From: Sulfitobacter sp.
Lineage (GTDB): Bacteria; Pseudomonadota; Alphaproteobacteria; Rhodobacterales; Rhodobacteraceae
NCBI GenBank assembly: GCA_024636405.1
Contig: JAGXHC010000100.1
Coordinates: forward strand, 1 to 12,550
Reading direction: 5' to 3'
DNA: 12,550 bases
Both the position numbers and the translations under genes were made by a program. Every line of letters starts with the position of its first letter. The stretch's first letter is position 1. Below the pieces are notes generated by a model, which was not told the DNA's origin, did not search any database, and worked only from the letters and a program-made list of their open reading frames with translations. Of the stretch, positions 1-8,403 are shown one piece after another.

Positions 1-608
1 AGCTCAAATGACGCCATGCCGCGCACGCCGCACACGATGACGGGCGCGCCGCTTTCGTGCAGCGGGCCGTCGGACGTAACCACAAGGTCGGCCTGCAGGC
101 GATCGGCATGATCGCGTACAAATTGGGCTATCTGCGGGCTGCCGATCTCTTCTTCGCCCTCCAGCAGGAAAATAACGTTGCAGGGCAACGTACCTGTCAC
201 CGCAAGATGCGATTCAATGGCCAAAAGCTGCGCAAAATGCTGACCCTTGTTGTCGCCCACGCCTCTCGCGTACACCCTGCCGTCGCGGATTGTGGGCTTA
301 AAGGGGGGGCTTTTCCACGCCTCCAGCGGCTCAGGCGGCTGCACATCATAGTGACCATAGAGCAACACCGTAGGTTTGGCTGGATCAACGATGCGCCGCC
401 CCAGCACAAAAGGATGGCCTTGGGTCTCGACCAGTTCCGCATCCATGCCCAGCCCGTCCAGATGCGCCACCAACATGTCGGCCACCTCGCGAATACCGAT
501 ATCCTGCGCCGAAATGCTCGGATGCGAGACATACGCCATCATCCGCTTGAGGAACGTGTCGGCATTGGCTTCGATATGCCCGAACACCTGCGTCAGCATC
601 TCGCTCAT
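1..608 (-). CDS. M20 family metallopeptidase (dipeptidase-like), N-terminal 202 residues, cut by left window edge
   Basis: Zinc-dependent M20 hydrolase, probably a cytoplasmic dipeptidase or amide hydrolase. It is read continuously from an ATG at 608 down to base 1, where the gene leaves the window. The visible part carries the M20 metal-site motifs in order: GHYDVQP (His86, Asp88), GVGDNKGQ (bridging Asp119), EGEEEIGS (catalytic Glu153, metal ligand Glu154) and VVTSDGP (Asp180), followed by GVRGMASFE, where the lid domain normally begins. The wording of these motifs resembles the carnosine/Cys-Gly dipeptidase branch (CNDP/DUG1-like) more than the N-carbamoyl-amino-acid amidase (HyuC) branch. 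The start overlaps the stop of hyuA in an ATGA, so translation is coupled to the hydantoinase genes. It probably hydrolyses a linear amide or dipeptide formed by, or imported with, the substrate of this operon. The family is secure; the substrate is unknown. Confidence 0.92.
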   Translation of the reverse strand, partial: MSEMLTQVFGHIEANADTFLKRMMAYVSHPSISAQDIGIREVADMLVAHLDGLGMDAELVETQGHPFVLGRRIVDPAKPTVLLYGHYDVQPPEPLEAWKSPPFKPTIRDGRVYARGVGDNKGQHFAQLLAIESHLAVTGTLPCNVIFLLEGEEEIGSPQIAQFVRDHADRLQADLVVTSDGPLHESGAPVIVCGVRGMASFE

Positions 609-2650
609 GCCGGTGCTCCCTTATGTTCAAGGATAAGCGCACCCGAGGCATGTACCGTGCCGGACCAACCTGGCGGAATAACTGTCGTGGTATCGAGCTG
701 GGTCAGGATCAACGGGCCGTCGATCTTTGTGCCGACGGCAAGGCTGGCGCGGTTGATGATCCGCGTATCGATGGTGCCGCTTTCGAAATGCACGTTCTGG
801 CTGCGCGGCGCACCGGGTGCGGCGACCGCCAGATCAGGCCGATCCGAGGATTCCGTCTTGCCTGCGGCCTCAATCCGGATTGTGATCAATTCAATCCGTG
901 CGTCCATGACGAAGCCATAAAGCGCAAGATGCGCTGCGCGGAAACGTTCTTCGGTCTCCTGCGCCGTCCGACCCCAAGGCACAGCAATCTCGCCGCCCTG
1001 TCCGTGAAATCTCAGCAAGGCAATGGTCCGCAGGCTGCGCGCCGCGTCTGGCACCTTTTCAATGTCGAGCCAACTGTGTGCCTGTGCGCTCAACGCGACA
1101 CAGATCGCATCCCCCGAAGCCTGATCGACCGAACCCGCGTCAGGCAACGTCCGGCTGAATTCTGATTTCAGATCCGCAGCCAACAGTCCATCGGCACATA
1201 GCAGACCGGGCGCAGTCGGGATCAGCACCCGCCGCATGCCCAGAAGTTCCGCCAGCGCACAGCCATGCAGCGGCCCCGCACCGCCGAACGGCACCAAAGT
1301 GAAATCGCGCGGATCGTGACCGCGCTCGACGGACACAATGCGGATCGCGCCAACCATGTGGTTGTTGACGATGGCCAAAACACCGCGCGCGGCCTCGTGC
1401 AACGCCAGCCCCAGCGGCCCGGAAATATGATCACGCACTGCGCTTTGGGCGGCAGATGCATCCAGCGTCATCGCACCGTTCAGCAGATTAAGCGGCAAAT
1501 GACCCAGCACCACATGCGCATCTGTCACGGTCGGCTGGGTGCCACCCTTGCCGTAGGCAGCAGGGCCCGGCACCGCTCCGGCGCTGTGCGGTCCAACCGT
1601 CAGCGGTCCATCCGACACGGCGGCAATAGACCCGCCGCCCGCGCCGATCGTGACCATATCGACCATCGGAAGCGGCAGCGGCCAATCGCCGATGCTGCCC
1701 TTTTGGGTCAGCCCGATTTCGCCATTGCGCAACAGGCAGATATCCGCGCTGGTGCCGCCGATATCAACTGTGATGATGTCCTGCACCCCGCATTCCGCCG
1801 CAATCGCCCGCGCCCCCACGACGCCCGCCGCAGGCCCCGACAAGGCCGTAAGCGCCGGTGCCGCCCTGATCGCCGATGTTCCCGCCACGCCACCGTTGGA
1901 CTGCATCAGCAACAGCGGCGACGCTATCCGGGCATCGCGCAGGCGCGTTTCCAACCGTTCGACATAGCGGCTGACCCCCGGCATCACGCTGGCGTTCAGC
2001 ACCGTAGCCAAAGACCGCTCGTATTCCCGCACCACAGGCAGGATGTCGGTTGAACAGGTTATCGCAAGCTCAGGCAGTTCACGCTGAAGCAGGTCCGCAA
2101 CGCGTCGTTCGTGCACGGGATTTGCATAGGCGTGCAGCAAACAGATCGCCACCGCCTCCACGTCCATCGCGCGCAGGGTCTCGACGCAGGCAAGCACGCT
2201 GTTTTCGTCCAGGGCCCGGTATATCCCGCCGCCGGCCCCCACACGCTCGTCGACCTCAAGAATGCGACTGGCCGGGACGGGGCTGGCCGGTTTGACCCAG
2301 GTAAATAGGTTTGCCTTGCGTGGAATATCCTGCCGGCCGATTGCCAGCACATGGCGAAAACCCTTGGTGGTCACCAGCGCCGTCCGCGCTCCCTTGCCTT
2401 CGAGGATCATATTGGTGGCGACAGTTGTACCGTGCAGAACCTGCGACAACGCGGCAGGCTCGGCGCCGCTGTCGCGCAGAACCATGCGAACGCCGTTCAT
2501 GAATGCCTCGGAGGGGTCGGATGGCAGCGAGGGTGTCTTGGCCCGCCAAACCCGTCCCGAAACACGGTCCATCAACGAGATATCGGTGAAGGTGCCACCA
2601 ATGTCGACGGCAAGGCTGTACGCGGTGAGAGGTGAATCAAGTGAGGGCAT
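605..2650 (-). CDS. hyuA: Hydantoinase/oxoprolinase family protein, subunit A (HyuA-like), 681 aa
   Basis: ATP-binding subunit of a hydantoinase/5-oxoprolinase-type enzyme. Members of the family (N-methylhydantoinase, 5-oxoprolinase, caprolactamase, acetone and acetophenone carboxylases) use ATP to phosphorylate a carbonyl or amide and so drive ring opening or carboxylation. The protein has the two actin-fold phosphate loops expected: AVDIGGTFTD near residues 14-23 and TVDIGGTSAD near 294-303. It also has LHGTTVATN (72-80), LSGPAAGVVGA (270-280), TIGAGGGS (334-341) and FTLVPFGGAGPLHG (450-463), and an ordinary family C-terminus. An open frame continues upstream to 2899, but that part lies inside hyuB and lacks family sequence. 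The ATG at 2650 is preferred: it has GGAG seven bases upstream and puts DIGGT at the normal distance from the N-terminus. It overlaps the end of hyuB by 14 bases, and its stop overlaps the M20 start (ATGA). The reaction within the family cannot be told from sequence alone. Confidence 0.93.
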   Translation of the reverse strand: MPSLDSPLTAYSLAVDIGGTFTDISLMDRVSGRVWRAKTPSLPSDPSEAFMNGVRMVLRDSGAEPAALSQVLHGTTVATNMILEGKGARTALVTTKGFRHVLAIGRQDIPRKANLFTWVKPASPVPASRILEVDERVGAGGGIYRALDENSVLACVETLRAMDVEAVAICLLHAYANPVHERRVADLLQRELPELAITCSTDILPVVREYERSLATVLNASVMPGVSRYVERLETRLRDARIASPLLLMQSNGGVAGTSAIRAAPALTALSGPAAGVVGARAIAAECGVQDIITVDIGGTSADICLLRNGEIGLTQKGSIGDWPLPLPMVDMVTIGAGGGSIAAVSDGPLTVGPHSAGAVPGPAAYGKGGTQPTVTDAHVVLGHLPLNLLNGAMTLDASAAQSAVRDHISGPLGLALHEAARGVLAIVNNHMVGAIRIVSVERGHDPRDFTLVPFGGAGPLHGCALAELLGMRRVLIPTAPGLLCADGLLAADLKSEFSRTLPDAGSVDQASGDAICVALSAQAHSWLDIEKVPDAARSLRTIALLRFHGQGGEIAVPWGRTAQETEERFRAAHLALYGFVMDARIELITIRIEAAGKTESSDRPDLAVAAPGAPRSQNVHFESGTIDTRIINRASLAVGTKIDGPLILTQLDTTTVIPPGWSGTVHASGALILEHKGAPA

Positions 2651-4463
2651 CGACGTACTCCGAGCGGTGAAAACGACGGGTTGCAGGACGGTTGTCCCGC
2701 AAATCGGCTGTGGCTGCGGTGTCAACGGCGCGATCCCGGACGACAACGCCGTACAACGTCGCGGCCTTCGCGGCGCTGACAAATCCGCCCAGCACGTCCT
2801 CAAGCACGGCCTCGACGGTGCGATCAAACGGATGACCATAGCCGCCCCCGCCCCCGGTTTCGATCCGAAGCACATCTCCCTTGACCAAAAGGTTGCCATC
2901 GGACAACGGCTTCATTTCCCATTCGCATGTCTGGCCGGGGTTGACGATGGCGCGGCCATGACCGCCACACATGCCGCCATCGATGCCCCATGGCGGGTTC
3001 TTGACGCTGTCGATGCGAATGGCGACGTTGGCGTCCTCGGCAAGAATTTCGTATTCCCGCACGATGCCGCAACCGCCGCGAAATTTGCCCGCCCCGCCGG
3101 AATTCTCCAACACACCATAGGCGCGCATCCGGACCGGATATCCGGCCTCGAGGAACTCGACCGGATAATTCTCCTGCGCAACAAAATAGACAGCATCTAT
3201 GCCGTCGGCCGAGGGTCGCGCGCCGTATCCAACCCCGATACCATCCGCCAGCAGATAGGGCTCCAACGCTCCGTCGGCGTTTCGGAATTTGCCGCGCATG
3301 ATGTTGACCACATACGCAGAGTTGGCGGCAGGTGCAGGGGTATTGCCCGCATTGATCAGCCCGCTCATCGCCGAGATCACCCGCATCGCCGTCAGCCCGC
3401 GCATCCCCAGAGGTGCGGGAAATCTGGGCTTGAGAAACGATCCTTCGCGCAACCGCACCTCGTCGATCGCATTCGGCCCGCCGGCATTGCAGACCTGGCT
3501 TGGATCCCCGCCAAGATAGAACAAACCCAATGCCATGCCTGGCACGCCGGGATTCATCAGATAATTGATCGGCCCCGGCGCCTGATCGTCGCTTTCGGAA
3601 GCATCAAGAAGATAATGGTCGTGGCCACCCTCGCCCTTGGAGCGGGTCAGCGAGAACCGCATCTTGAACGGTCCGTTGCCATGCCCGTCGCCGTCAATCG
3701 CGTCGGTCATCGAATAGGTGCCATAGTCGAAAGTCTGCGCCAGTCGGTCCCGCACCAGCCGTCGCGTGCGCTCCAGCAATTGTGTCAGCGCATCTTCGAC
3801 AACAGGTGAGGTGAAACGCTCAAAGATGTCATGCACGCGGCGGGTGCCAAGCTCGATACTGGCCATCAGCGCCTGCATGTCGCCGATACTCTGTGCCGGA
3901 AACCGCGAATTTCGGTGAAAGATCGCCAGCGCAGCTTCGTTGGTCACACCGCTATCGATCAGCTTCGTCACCGGGATCATGATTCCTTCTTGATAGATAT
4001 CGGTTGCATCCGGGCTGATGGAGCCGGGCCGCAGTCCGCCGATATCCGCAAAATGCGCCCAGCTCATCACAAAGGCGACACGTTCGCCGTTGTGAAACAC
4101 CGGTGCCAGCAACACCTGATCGTTGGAATGGGACACCGCGCCATAAGAGCCGTAGCAATCATTGTACCAGTATATATCGCCCGGTTTCATGCTGTCGGGG
4201 GCGAACTTTTCAAACACCGGCGTCGTCATATCCCCGAAAATGGGCACCATCGACCCCACCGCCATGACGCCATCGGCATCGAACAAGGCGGTGTAAAAGT
4301 CCTTTTTCTCGCGAATGAACGCCGAGATCGCCGTGCGTTCGATCAACGCCTCCATCTCGGCTTGTGCAGCAGCGATTGCCCCGCGAATGATCTCAAGCGT
4401 GACGGGATTGCATATCTGCACCACAGGGGGAGGCTCCTGGCTGCTTGCTGGATGTTTGTTCAT
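2637..4463 (-). CDS. hyuB: Hydantoinase/oxoprolinase family protein, subunit B (HyuB-like), 608 aa
   Basis: Partner of HyuA; the two subunits act together in the cytoplasm on a cyclic amide or related carbonyl substrate (N-methylhydantoinase, 5-oxoprolinase or caprolactamase class). Family hallmarks: NPVTLEIIRGAI near residues 19-30, AHFADIGGLRPGS with a following YQEG (about 136-160), a central stretch with NAGNTPAP (371-378), SGGAGKFRGGCGIVREY (455-471), and a glycine-rich GGGGGYGHPFDR (537-548). The C-terminal VLGGFVSAAKAATLYGVVV segment is usual for the family. The ATG at 4463 is chosen over the longer open frame to 4598: it has an AGAGGGGA Shine-Dalgarno at good spacing, and the extra upstream residues lie inside the MDR gene. 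It starts 19 bases after that gene and overlaps hyuA by 14 bases. The length is full. The substrate is not determinable here. Confidence 0.93.
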   Translation of the reverse strand: MNKHPASSQEPPPVVQICNPVTLEIIRGAIAAAQAEMEALIERTAISAFIREKKDFYTALFDADGVMAVGSMVPIFGDMTTPVFEKFAPDSMKPGDIYWYNDCYGSYGAVSHSNDQVLLAPVFHNGERVAFVMSWAHFADIGGLRPGSISPDATDIYQEGIMIPVTKLIDSGVTNEAALAIFHRNSRFPAQSIGDMQALMASIELGTRRVHDIFERFTSPVVEDALTQLLERTRRLVRDRLAQTFDYGTYSMTDAIDGDGHGNGPFKMRFSLTRSKGEGGHDHYLLDASESDDQAPGPINYLMNPGVPGMALGLFYLGGDPSQVCNAGGPNAIDEVRLREGSFLKPRFPAPLGMRGLTAMRVISAMSGLINAGNTPAPAANSAYVVNIMRGKFRNADGALEPYLLADGIGVGYGARPSADGIDAVYFVAQENYPVEFLEAGYPVRMRAYGVLENSGGAGKFRGGCGIVREYEILAEDANVAIRIDSVKNPPWGIDGGMCGGHGRAIVNPGQTCEWEMKPLSDGNLLVKGDVLRIETGGGGGYGHPFDRTVEAVLEDVLGGFVSAAKAATLYGVVVRDRAVDTAATADLRDNRPATRRFHRSEYVDALT

Positions 4464-4482
4464 GGCGTGATCCCCTCTGATA

Positions 4483-5484
4483 TCATAGCCGCAACACTGT
4501 GTTGCCCAACGCGCCTTGCGACACGCGGTCATGGGCGGCGGCGATCTGGTCAAGTTCAAATTCGGCACCGACCGGCAGACGCAACCGGCCGGTTTCAATC
4601 AGCCGGGTCAGCGCATCCTGCCCTGCCTGACGCGCAGCAACCGGCAGGCGAAACCCCTGAACGAAATGCAGGTGTGCGCCAAGATTGGCGAAATCATAAT
4701 ACGCGAGCGGCGGCACCGGATTGGACGAACAGGAATAAGACGCAATGGTGCCGTGGTGCGCGAGGCACGCCGCGTCTGTTGCCATATTCGCCGCCAGATC
4801 CACTTCGATAATCCGGTCCACACCACCGTTCGCGGTCAGGCGGCGCACCTCGGCTGCGACATCGGCACGCTTACGATCAATCAACGGAATGTCTGCAACG
4901 GCGCTGACATGCTTTGCGGCGGCAGCATGGCTGATGGTGCCGATCACGTTTGCGCCCCCGGCCTGTGCGATCTGCACTGCGCAAAGCCCGACGGCACCCG
5001 CAGCGCCCTGTACCAGAATATTCTGACCTGCCACCGACCCGTTGCCGTTCACCGCCCACCACGCGGTCATCGCCGGCACCCCCAGACAGGCCCCGGCGGC
5101 GAAATCCATCAAGTCCGGCAGGTCTACCGCCTGTTCCTGCGAAATCGCGACATAGTCCGCCGCCGTACCAAAGGCACGTCCGGTTTCGCCATAACCTCCT
5201 TGCGCATTCCACAACCAGACCCGCGCCCCGACCCGCGCAGCAGATACCCCCGCACCTACCGCTTCGATCACGCCGGCACCGTCGCAATGCGGAATCACCA
5301 GCGGATGCGACATGCCCGCGCCATTCCAACCCGCGCGCCGTTTGACATCCGCCGGATTGATCCCCGAGGCATGGATGCGCACCAGCACCTCGCCTGCTTC
5401 GGGCCGGGGCTGCGGCTGACCTGCGACCTGCAAGACCTCGCTTGCCAACCCGGTCTGAGTGTAGAACGCCGCGCGCATGTTCAT
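4483..5484 (-). CDS. Zinc-free MDR family oxidoreductase (NADPH:quinone reductase-like), 333 aa
   Basis: Medium-chain dehydrogenase/reductase of the quinone-oxidoreductase branch; expected to bind NAD(P)H and reduce a quinone, enone or similar electrophile in the cytoplasm. The N-terminal GroES-like domain contains ASGINPADVKRR (39-50) in place of the zinc-binding cysteine motif of alcohol dehydrogenases, so no catalytic zinc is expected. The nucleotide-binding fold shows NILVQGAAGAVGLCAVQIAQ (155-174), with the GAAGAVG glycine pattern. The protein is full length. The ATG at 5484 forms an ATGA overlap with the stop of the upstream ATPase gene; a second ATG two codons later (5478) is an alternative, and neither has a clear Shine-Dalgarno, so coupled translation is likely. 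It sits between the transporter genes and hyuB, which implies a redox or detoxifying step in the same pathway. That step is not identified. Confidence 0.9.
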   Translation of the reverse strand: MNMRAAFYTQTGLASEVLQVAGQPQPRPEAGEVLVRIHASGINPADVKRRAGWNGAGMSHPLVIPHCDGAGVIEAVGAGVSAARVGARVWLWNAQGGYGETGRAFGTAADYVAISQEQAVDLPDLMDFAAGACLGVPAMTAWWAVNGNGSVAGQNILVQGAAGAVGLCAVQIAQAGGANVIGTISHAAAAKHVSAVADIPLIDRKRADVAAEVRRLTANGGVDRIIEVDLAANMATDAACLAHHGTIASYSCSSNPVPPLAYYDFANLGAHLHFVQGFRLPVAARQAGQDALTRLIETGRLRLPVGAEFELDQIAAAHDRVSQGALGNTVLRL

Positions 5485-6476
5485 GTGCCGAACAAATGGC
5501 AGGCCAGACTGCGATTTCCGACTGTCTGAATTTGTGGCACCTCAGAGGCACAGCGATCAAATGCCTTTGGGCAGCGATCCCTGAAGACGCAGCCCGATGG
5601 CGGGTTGCGTGGATCGGGCGCGCCGCGTCCGATCGGCAGCGGATCGTGGTTCTGATCGGGGTTCGGAACCGGCACCGCAGCCACCAACGCCTGCGAATAG
5701 GGATGCAACGGATCCTGCACGATGTCCTCGGTCCGTCCGTCCTCCATGATGCGGCCCAGATACATCACGATCGTGCGCTCGCAAACATACCTCACCAGTG
5801 CAAGGTCATGGCTGATGTAGATCGCCGTCAGCCCCAGCCTGTCGCGCACGTCGCGGAATACATTGAGCACACCCGCCCGTACGGAGACATCCAGCATCGA
5901 CACTGGTTCATCCGCCACCACGAAATCGGGTTGCAGGATCAGCGCCCGCGCCATCACGACACGCTGCAATTGCCCCCCGGAAAGCTGATGTGGAAAGCGG
6001 TCAAGATAATCCGCCGGATCGGCAAGTTTCACCAGTTCAAGCGCGGCGATGATCCGGTCTTCCCATTCTGCCTTCGGAATCCGGGCATTGCCCAGCGGCT
6101 CGGCCATCGACTTGCGGATCGTGTAGCGCGGGTTGAAGCTGTCAAATGGGTTTTGAAAGATCAACTGCGCCCGCGCCCGGAACTTGCGCAATGCATCCCC
6201 TCGAAGGTCACAGATGGATGCGCCGTCAAACAACAGCTCGCCTTCGGTCGCTTTTTCCAACTTGACCAGCAACCGACCCATTGAAGTCTTGCCGCAGCCC
6301 GACTCGCCCAGCAGTCCAACGCTCTCGCCGCGCTGCAGGGTAAAGCTGACCCCGTCCACCGCCTTAACGATACCTCCCCCGCCGACCAGCGCCGCCAGCG
6401 CGCCGCCGACCCGGTAGTGCAGGCGCACATTACTCACACGGATCAGGGGATTTGCGTCGTCAGCCATATCCCGCAT
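5481..6476 (-). CDS. Dpp/Opp-type peptide ABC transporter ATPase (DppF/OppF-like), 331 aa
   Basis: Second nucleotide-binding subunit of the peptide/nickel-class importer; it hydrolyses ATP on the cytoplasmic face to drive uptake. Visible motifs: Walker A GESGCGKT (57-64), Q-loop IFQNP (Gln108), signature LSGGQLQR (165-172), Walker B FVVADEP (185-191, Glu190) and H-loop ISHD (His223). The C-terminal oligopeptide/dipeptide domain has four cysteines (296, 302, 309, 326) in a GCVFRDRC...RC...ACH pattern. The start at 6476 is chosen because it forms TGATG with the stop of the preceding ATPase gene and has AGGAG eight bases upstream. An in-frame ATG at 6494 has no Shine-Dalgarno and would overlap that gene by 19 bases. 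The stop overlaps the MDR start. Confidence 0.94.
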   Translation of the reverse strand: MRDMADDANPLIRVSNVRLHYRVGGALAALVGGGGIVKAVDGVSFTLQRGESVGLLGESGCGKTSMGRLLVKLEKATEGELLFDGASICDLRGDALRKFRARAQLIFQNPFDSFNPRYTIRKSMAEPLGNARIPKAEWEDRIIAALELVKLADPADYLDRFPHQLSGGQLQRVVMARALILQPDFVVADEPVSMLDVSVRAGVLNVFRDVRDRLGLTAIYISHDLALVRYVCERTIVMYLGRIMEDGRTEDIVQDPLHPYSQALVAAVPVPNPDQNHDPLPIGRGAPDPRNPPSGCVFRDRCPKAFDRCASEVPQIQTVGNRSLACHLFGT

Positions 6477-7501
6477 CAGATCTGCTCCTGCCATGTTTCA
6501 TAAAGTTTCGCGCGTTCGCGCAGTTCCGTCGCTTCATCGGCGCGGTGGCAGGCAACCGCATGATCCGGCGTTGTGTTCTGAAATGCCGGGTCGGTATGGC
6601 TGCATACAGCGATGGCAAACGGACAACGCGCCGCGAAACGGCAGCCGTCAGGCGGATTGACCAGCGACGGTGGTGCACCCTCAATTGGGGTCAGCAACCC
6701 ATGCTGGGCGCCTTTCAGATCGGGAAACGCATTCTTGAGCCCCATCGTGTAGGGATGTGTCGGATGGTTCAGCAATTCGGTCGTCTGGCCGCTTTCCACC
6801 ACTTTGCCCGCATACATGACGACCGTTACATCACAAGAATAGGCAACGACCGATATGTCATGGGTGACCATGATCACCGAAATGCCCATCTGCTTTTGCA
6901 GTTCGCGCAATTGATCAAGGATTTGCCGCTGGACGATCACATCCAGCGCCGTCACCGGCTCGTCTGCGATAATAAGTTTCGGGTCCAGCGCCAGCGCCAA
7001 TGCAATTGCCACCCGCTGACGCATACCGCCCGAAAACTGGTGCGGAAAATCCCGCAGGCGGCCGGCTTCGATTCCGACCATCTCGAACAATTCGATTGAC
7101 CGCGTCCGCGCCGCGCGCCGGGACATTCCGCCACGCTGGCGCAGCACCTCATGCAACTGATATTCCACCGTATAAACCGGATCGAGCGAGTTCATTGCGC
7201 TTTGCGGAATAAACGCGATGTCGCGCCAGCGCAGCCGATTCATCGCGCGCTCAGACAAACCGACCAGATCGGTGCCGTCGAATATCATCTCGCCGCCTGA
7301 AATGCGGGCATTGTCCGCGATGATACGCGTTACCGCACTGGCCATCGTGGTCTTGCCGCACCCACTTTCGCCAACAAGTCCGACAATGCTTGCGCGTGGC
7401 ACATCAAAGCTGGCCCCGTCCACAGCGCGCACAGTGGTCTTGCCGACATGATAGTCGATTTTCAGATCCCGCACGGAAAGAAGGATGTCAGGATCGCTCA
7501 T
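6476..7501 (-). CDS. Dpp/Opp-type peptide ABC transporter ATPase (DppD/OppD-like), 341 aa
   Basis: First nucleotide-binding subunit of the importer, expected to pair with the neighbouring F-type ATPase under the two permeases. Motifs: Walker A GESGCGKT (44-51), Q-loop FIPQS (Gln100), signature FSGGMRQR (156-163), Walker B LIIADEP (176-182, Glu181) and H-loop VTHD (His214). The C-terminal oligopeptide-transporter extension carries GCRFAARCPFAIAVC and a later ACH, giving cysteines at 287, 293, 300 and 318. Such quartets in D-type subunits have been linked to an iron-sulfur cluster. The start overlaps the upstream permease stop as ATGA; the stop shares one base with the next ATG. The D-type assignment rests on gene order and on the signature being the FSGGMRQR form. 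Confidence 0.94.
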   Translation of the reverse strand: MSDPDILLSVRDLKIDYHVGKTTVRAVDGASFDVPRASIVGLVGESGCGKTTMASAVTRIIADNARISGGEMIFDGTDLVGLSERAMNRLRWRDIAFIPQSAMNSLDPVYTVEYQLHEVLRQRGGMSRRAARTRSIELFEMVGIEAGRLRDFPHQFSGGMRQRVAIALALALDPKLIIADEPVTALDVIVQRQILDQLRELQKQMGISVIMVTHDISVVAYSCDVTVVMYAGKVVESGQTTELLNHPTHPYTMGLKNAFPDLKGAQHGLLTPIEGAPPSLVNPPDGCRFAARCPFAIAVCSHTDPAFQNTTPDHAVACHRADEATELRERAKLYETWQEQI

Positions 7502-8403
7502 CGGTTCAGCTTCGGGAAAAGGATGTTTTCATAGCCGCGCGAGATAAAGAAACCGGCACTGACCACGAGAATAATCGCAAGGCCCGGCGGGACGAACCAG
7601 TAATAGGCCTGCCGTGACAGGGCCTGACTGGCGAAGGCGTCCTGAAGCATGTAGCCCCAGCTGATCGACTGCGGATCGCCGAACCCCAGGAAACTGATCG
7701 ACGCTTCGGTCAGGATCGCCCAGCCGATGGCGATGGACCCGTAAAGGAACGACATTGGCAAGACATTGGGCGCCACATGCCGCAGAATGATCTTCAGATC
7801 CGACGACCCGGAAATGCGCGCCGCTTCGACATAGCCGCGGCTGCGCAGGGTCAGGACCTGACTTCGGATCACCCGTGCCGTATCGCGCCACAGCACCAGC
7901 GCCATCGCAAACACCACATTCCAGATCGAAGGTTCCAGAAAGGCAGCCAGCACAATGACGAATGGCAAAAACGGTATCCCAAAGGCAACGTCTGCAAGTC
8001 GCATCAGGATCATTTCGATCCATCCGCCGAAATAGCCCGCCGTCACGCCGACGATGGTGCCGATAAACGCGACCATGAACGCGGCCGTTGACCCCACCAA
8101 AAGCGCCGATCTCGTGCCGTGGATGATCTGCGAAAAGATATCGCGTCCCAGGCTGGTCGTGCCAAGGATGTGACCCTCCATGCCCGGACGCAGATCGGCG
8201 GCCAGATCGTAATTCTCGGTATAGAGTATCTCTGTCGGGTCGTAGGGTGCGATCTGGTTGGCGAAAATCGCCGTTATCAGGAAGACGGCGTAAATCAACA
8301 GTCCGGCGACGGCAAAGGGATCGCCAACCGGCACCCTGATGGCGTTGAACACGGAACGGATGGGGCCCGACTTGTCAGGTGCGCTGATGCTGGTGTCAGG
8401 CAT
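7498..8403 (-). CDS. Dpp/Opp-type ABC transporter permease (DppC/OppC-like), 301 aa
   Basis: Inner-membrane channel subunit of the importer. A short cytoplasmic N-terminus with DPFAVAGLLIYAVFLITAIF (about residues 28-47) forms the first membrane helix. It is followed by the C-type extracytoplasmic segment and HILGTTSLGRDIFSQIIHG (78-96), which is typical of DppC-like permeases. The EAA loop that docks onto the ATPases is at about 191-216 (YVEAARISGSSDLKIILRH and on to LP). Several further hydrophobic helices follow. The ATG at 8403 overlaps the dppB-like stop by 8 bases and gives a normal N-terminus. Upstream alternatives (ATG 8430, TTG 8445) would add residues lying inside the preceding gene and lack a Shine-Dalgarno, but they cannot be excluded. 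The stop overlaps the next ATPase start (ATGA). Confidence 0.93.
   Translation of the reverse strand: MPDTSISAPDKSGPIRSVFNAIRVPVGDPFAVAGLLIYAVFLITAIFANQIAPYDPTEILYTENYDLAADLRPGMEGHILGTTSLGRDIFSQIIHGTRSALLVGSTAAFMVAFIGTIVGVTAGYFGGWIEMILMRLADVAFGIPFLPFVIVLAAFLEPSIWNVVFAMALVLWRDTARVIRSQVLTLRSRGYVEAARISGSSDLKIILRHVAPNVLPMSFLYGSIAIGWAILTEASISFLGFGDPQSISWGYMLQDAFASQALSRQAYYWFVPPGLAIILVVSAGFFISRGYENILFPKLNR

Noticed and set aside
2651..2899. N-terminal extension of hyuA by 83 codons
   Set aside because: It falls inside the hyuB coding region in another frame and precedes the normal HyuA beginning, and the ATG at 2650 has its own GGAG Shine-Dalgarno.
2262..3809. Long open frame on the plus strand (over 500 codons), with further ones at about 57-920, 1265-2053, 3831-4811 and 4516-5529
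   Set aside because: They lie entirely antisense to hyuA, hyuB, the M20 gene and the MDR gene, whose proteins have clear family motifs. The predicted products are rich in Arg, His and Pro and show no recognisable domain. Long antisense frames are expected from the codon bias of GC-rich genes.
4464..4598. N-terminal extension of hyuB by 45 codons
   Set aside because: It overlaps the MDR gene and has no family sequence, and the ATG at 4463 has a strong AGAGGGGA Shine-Dalgarno.
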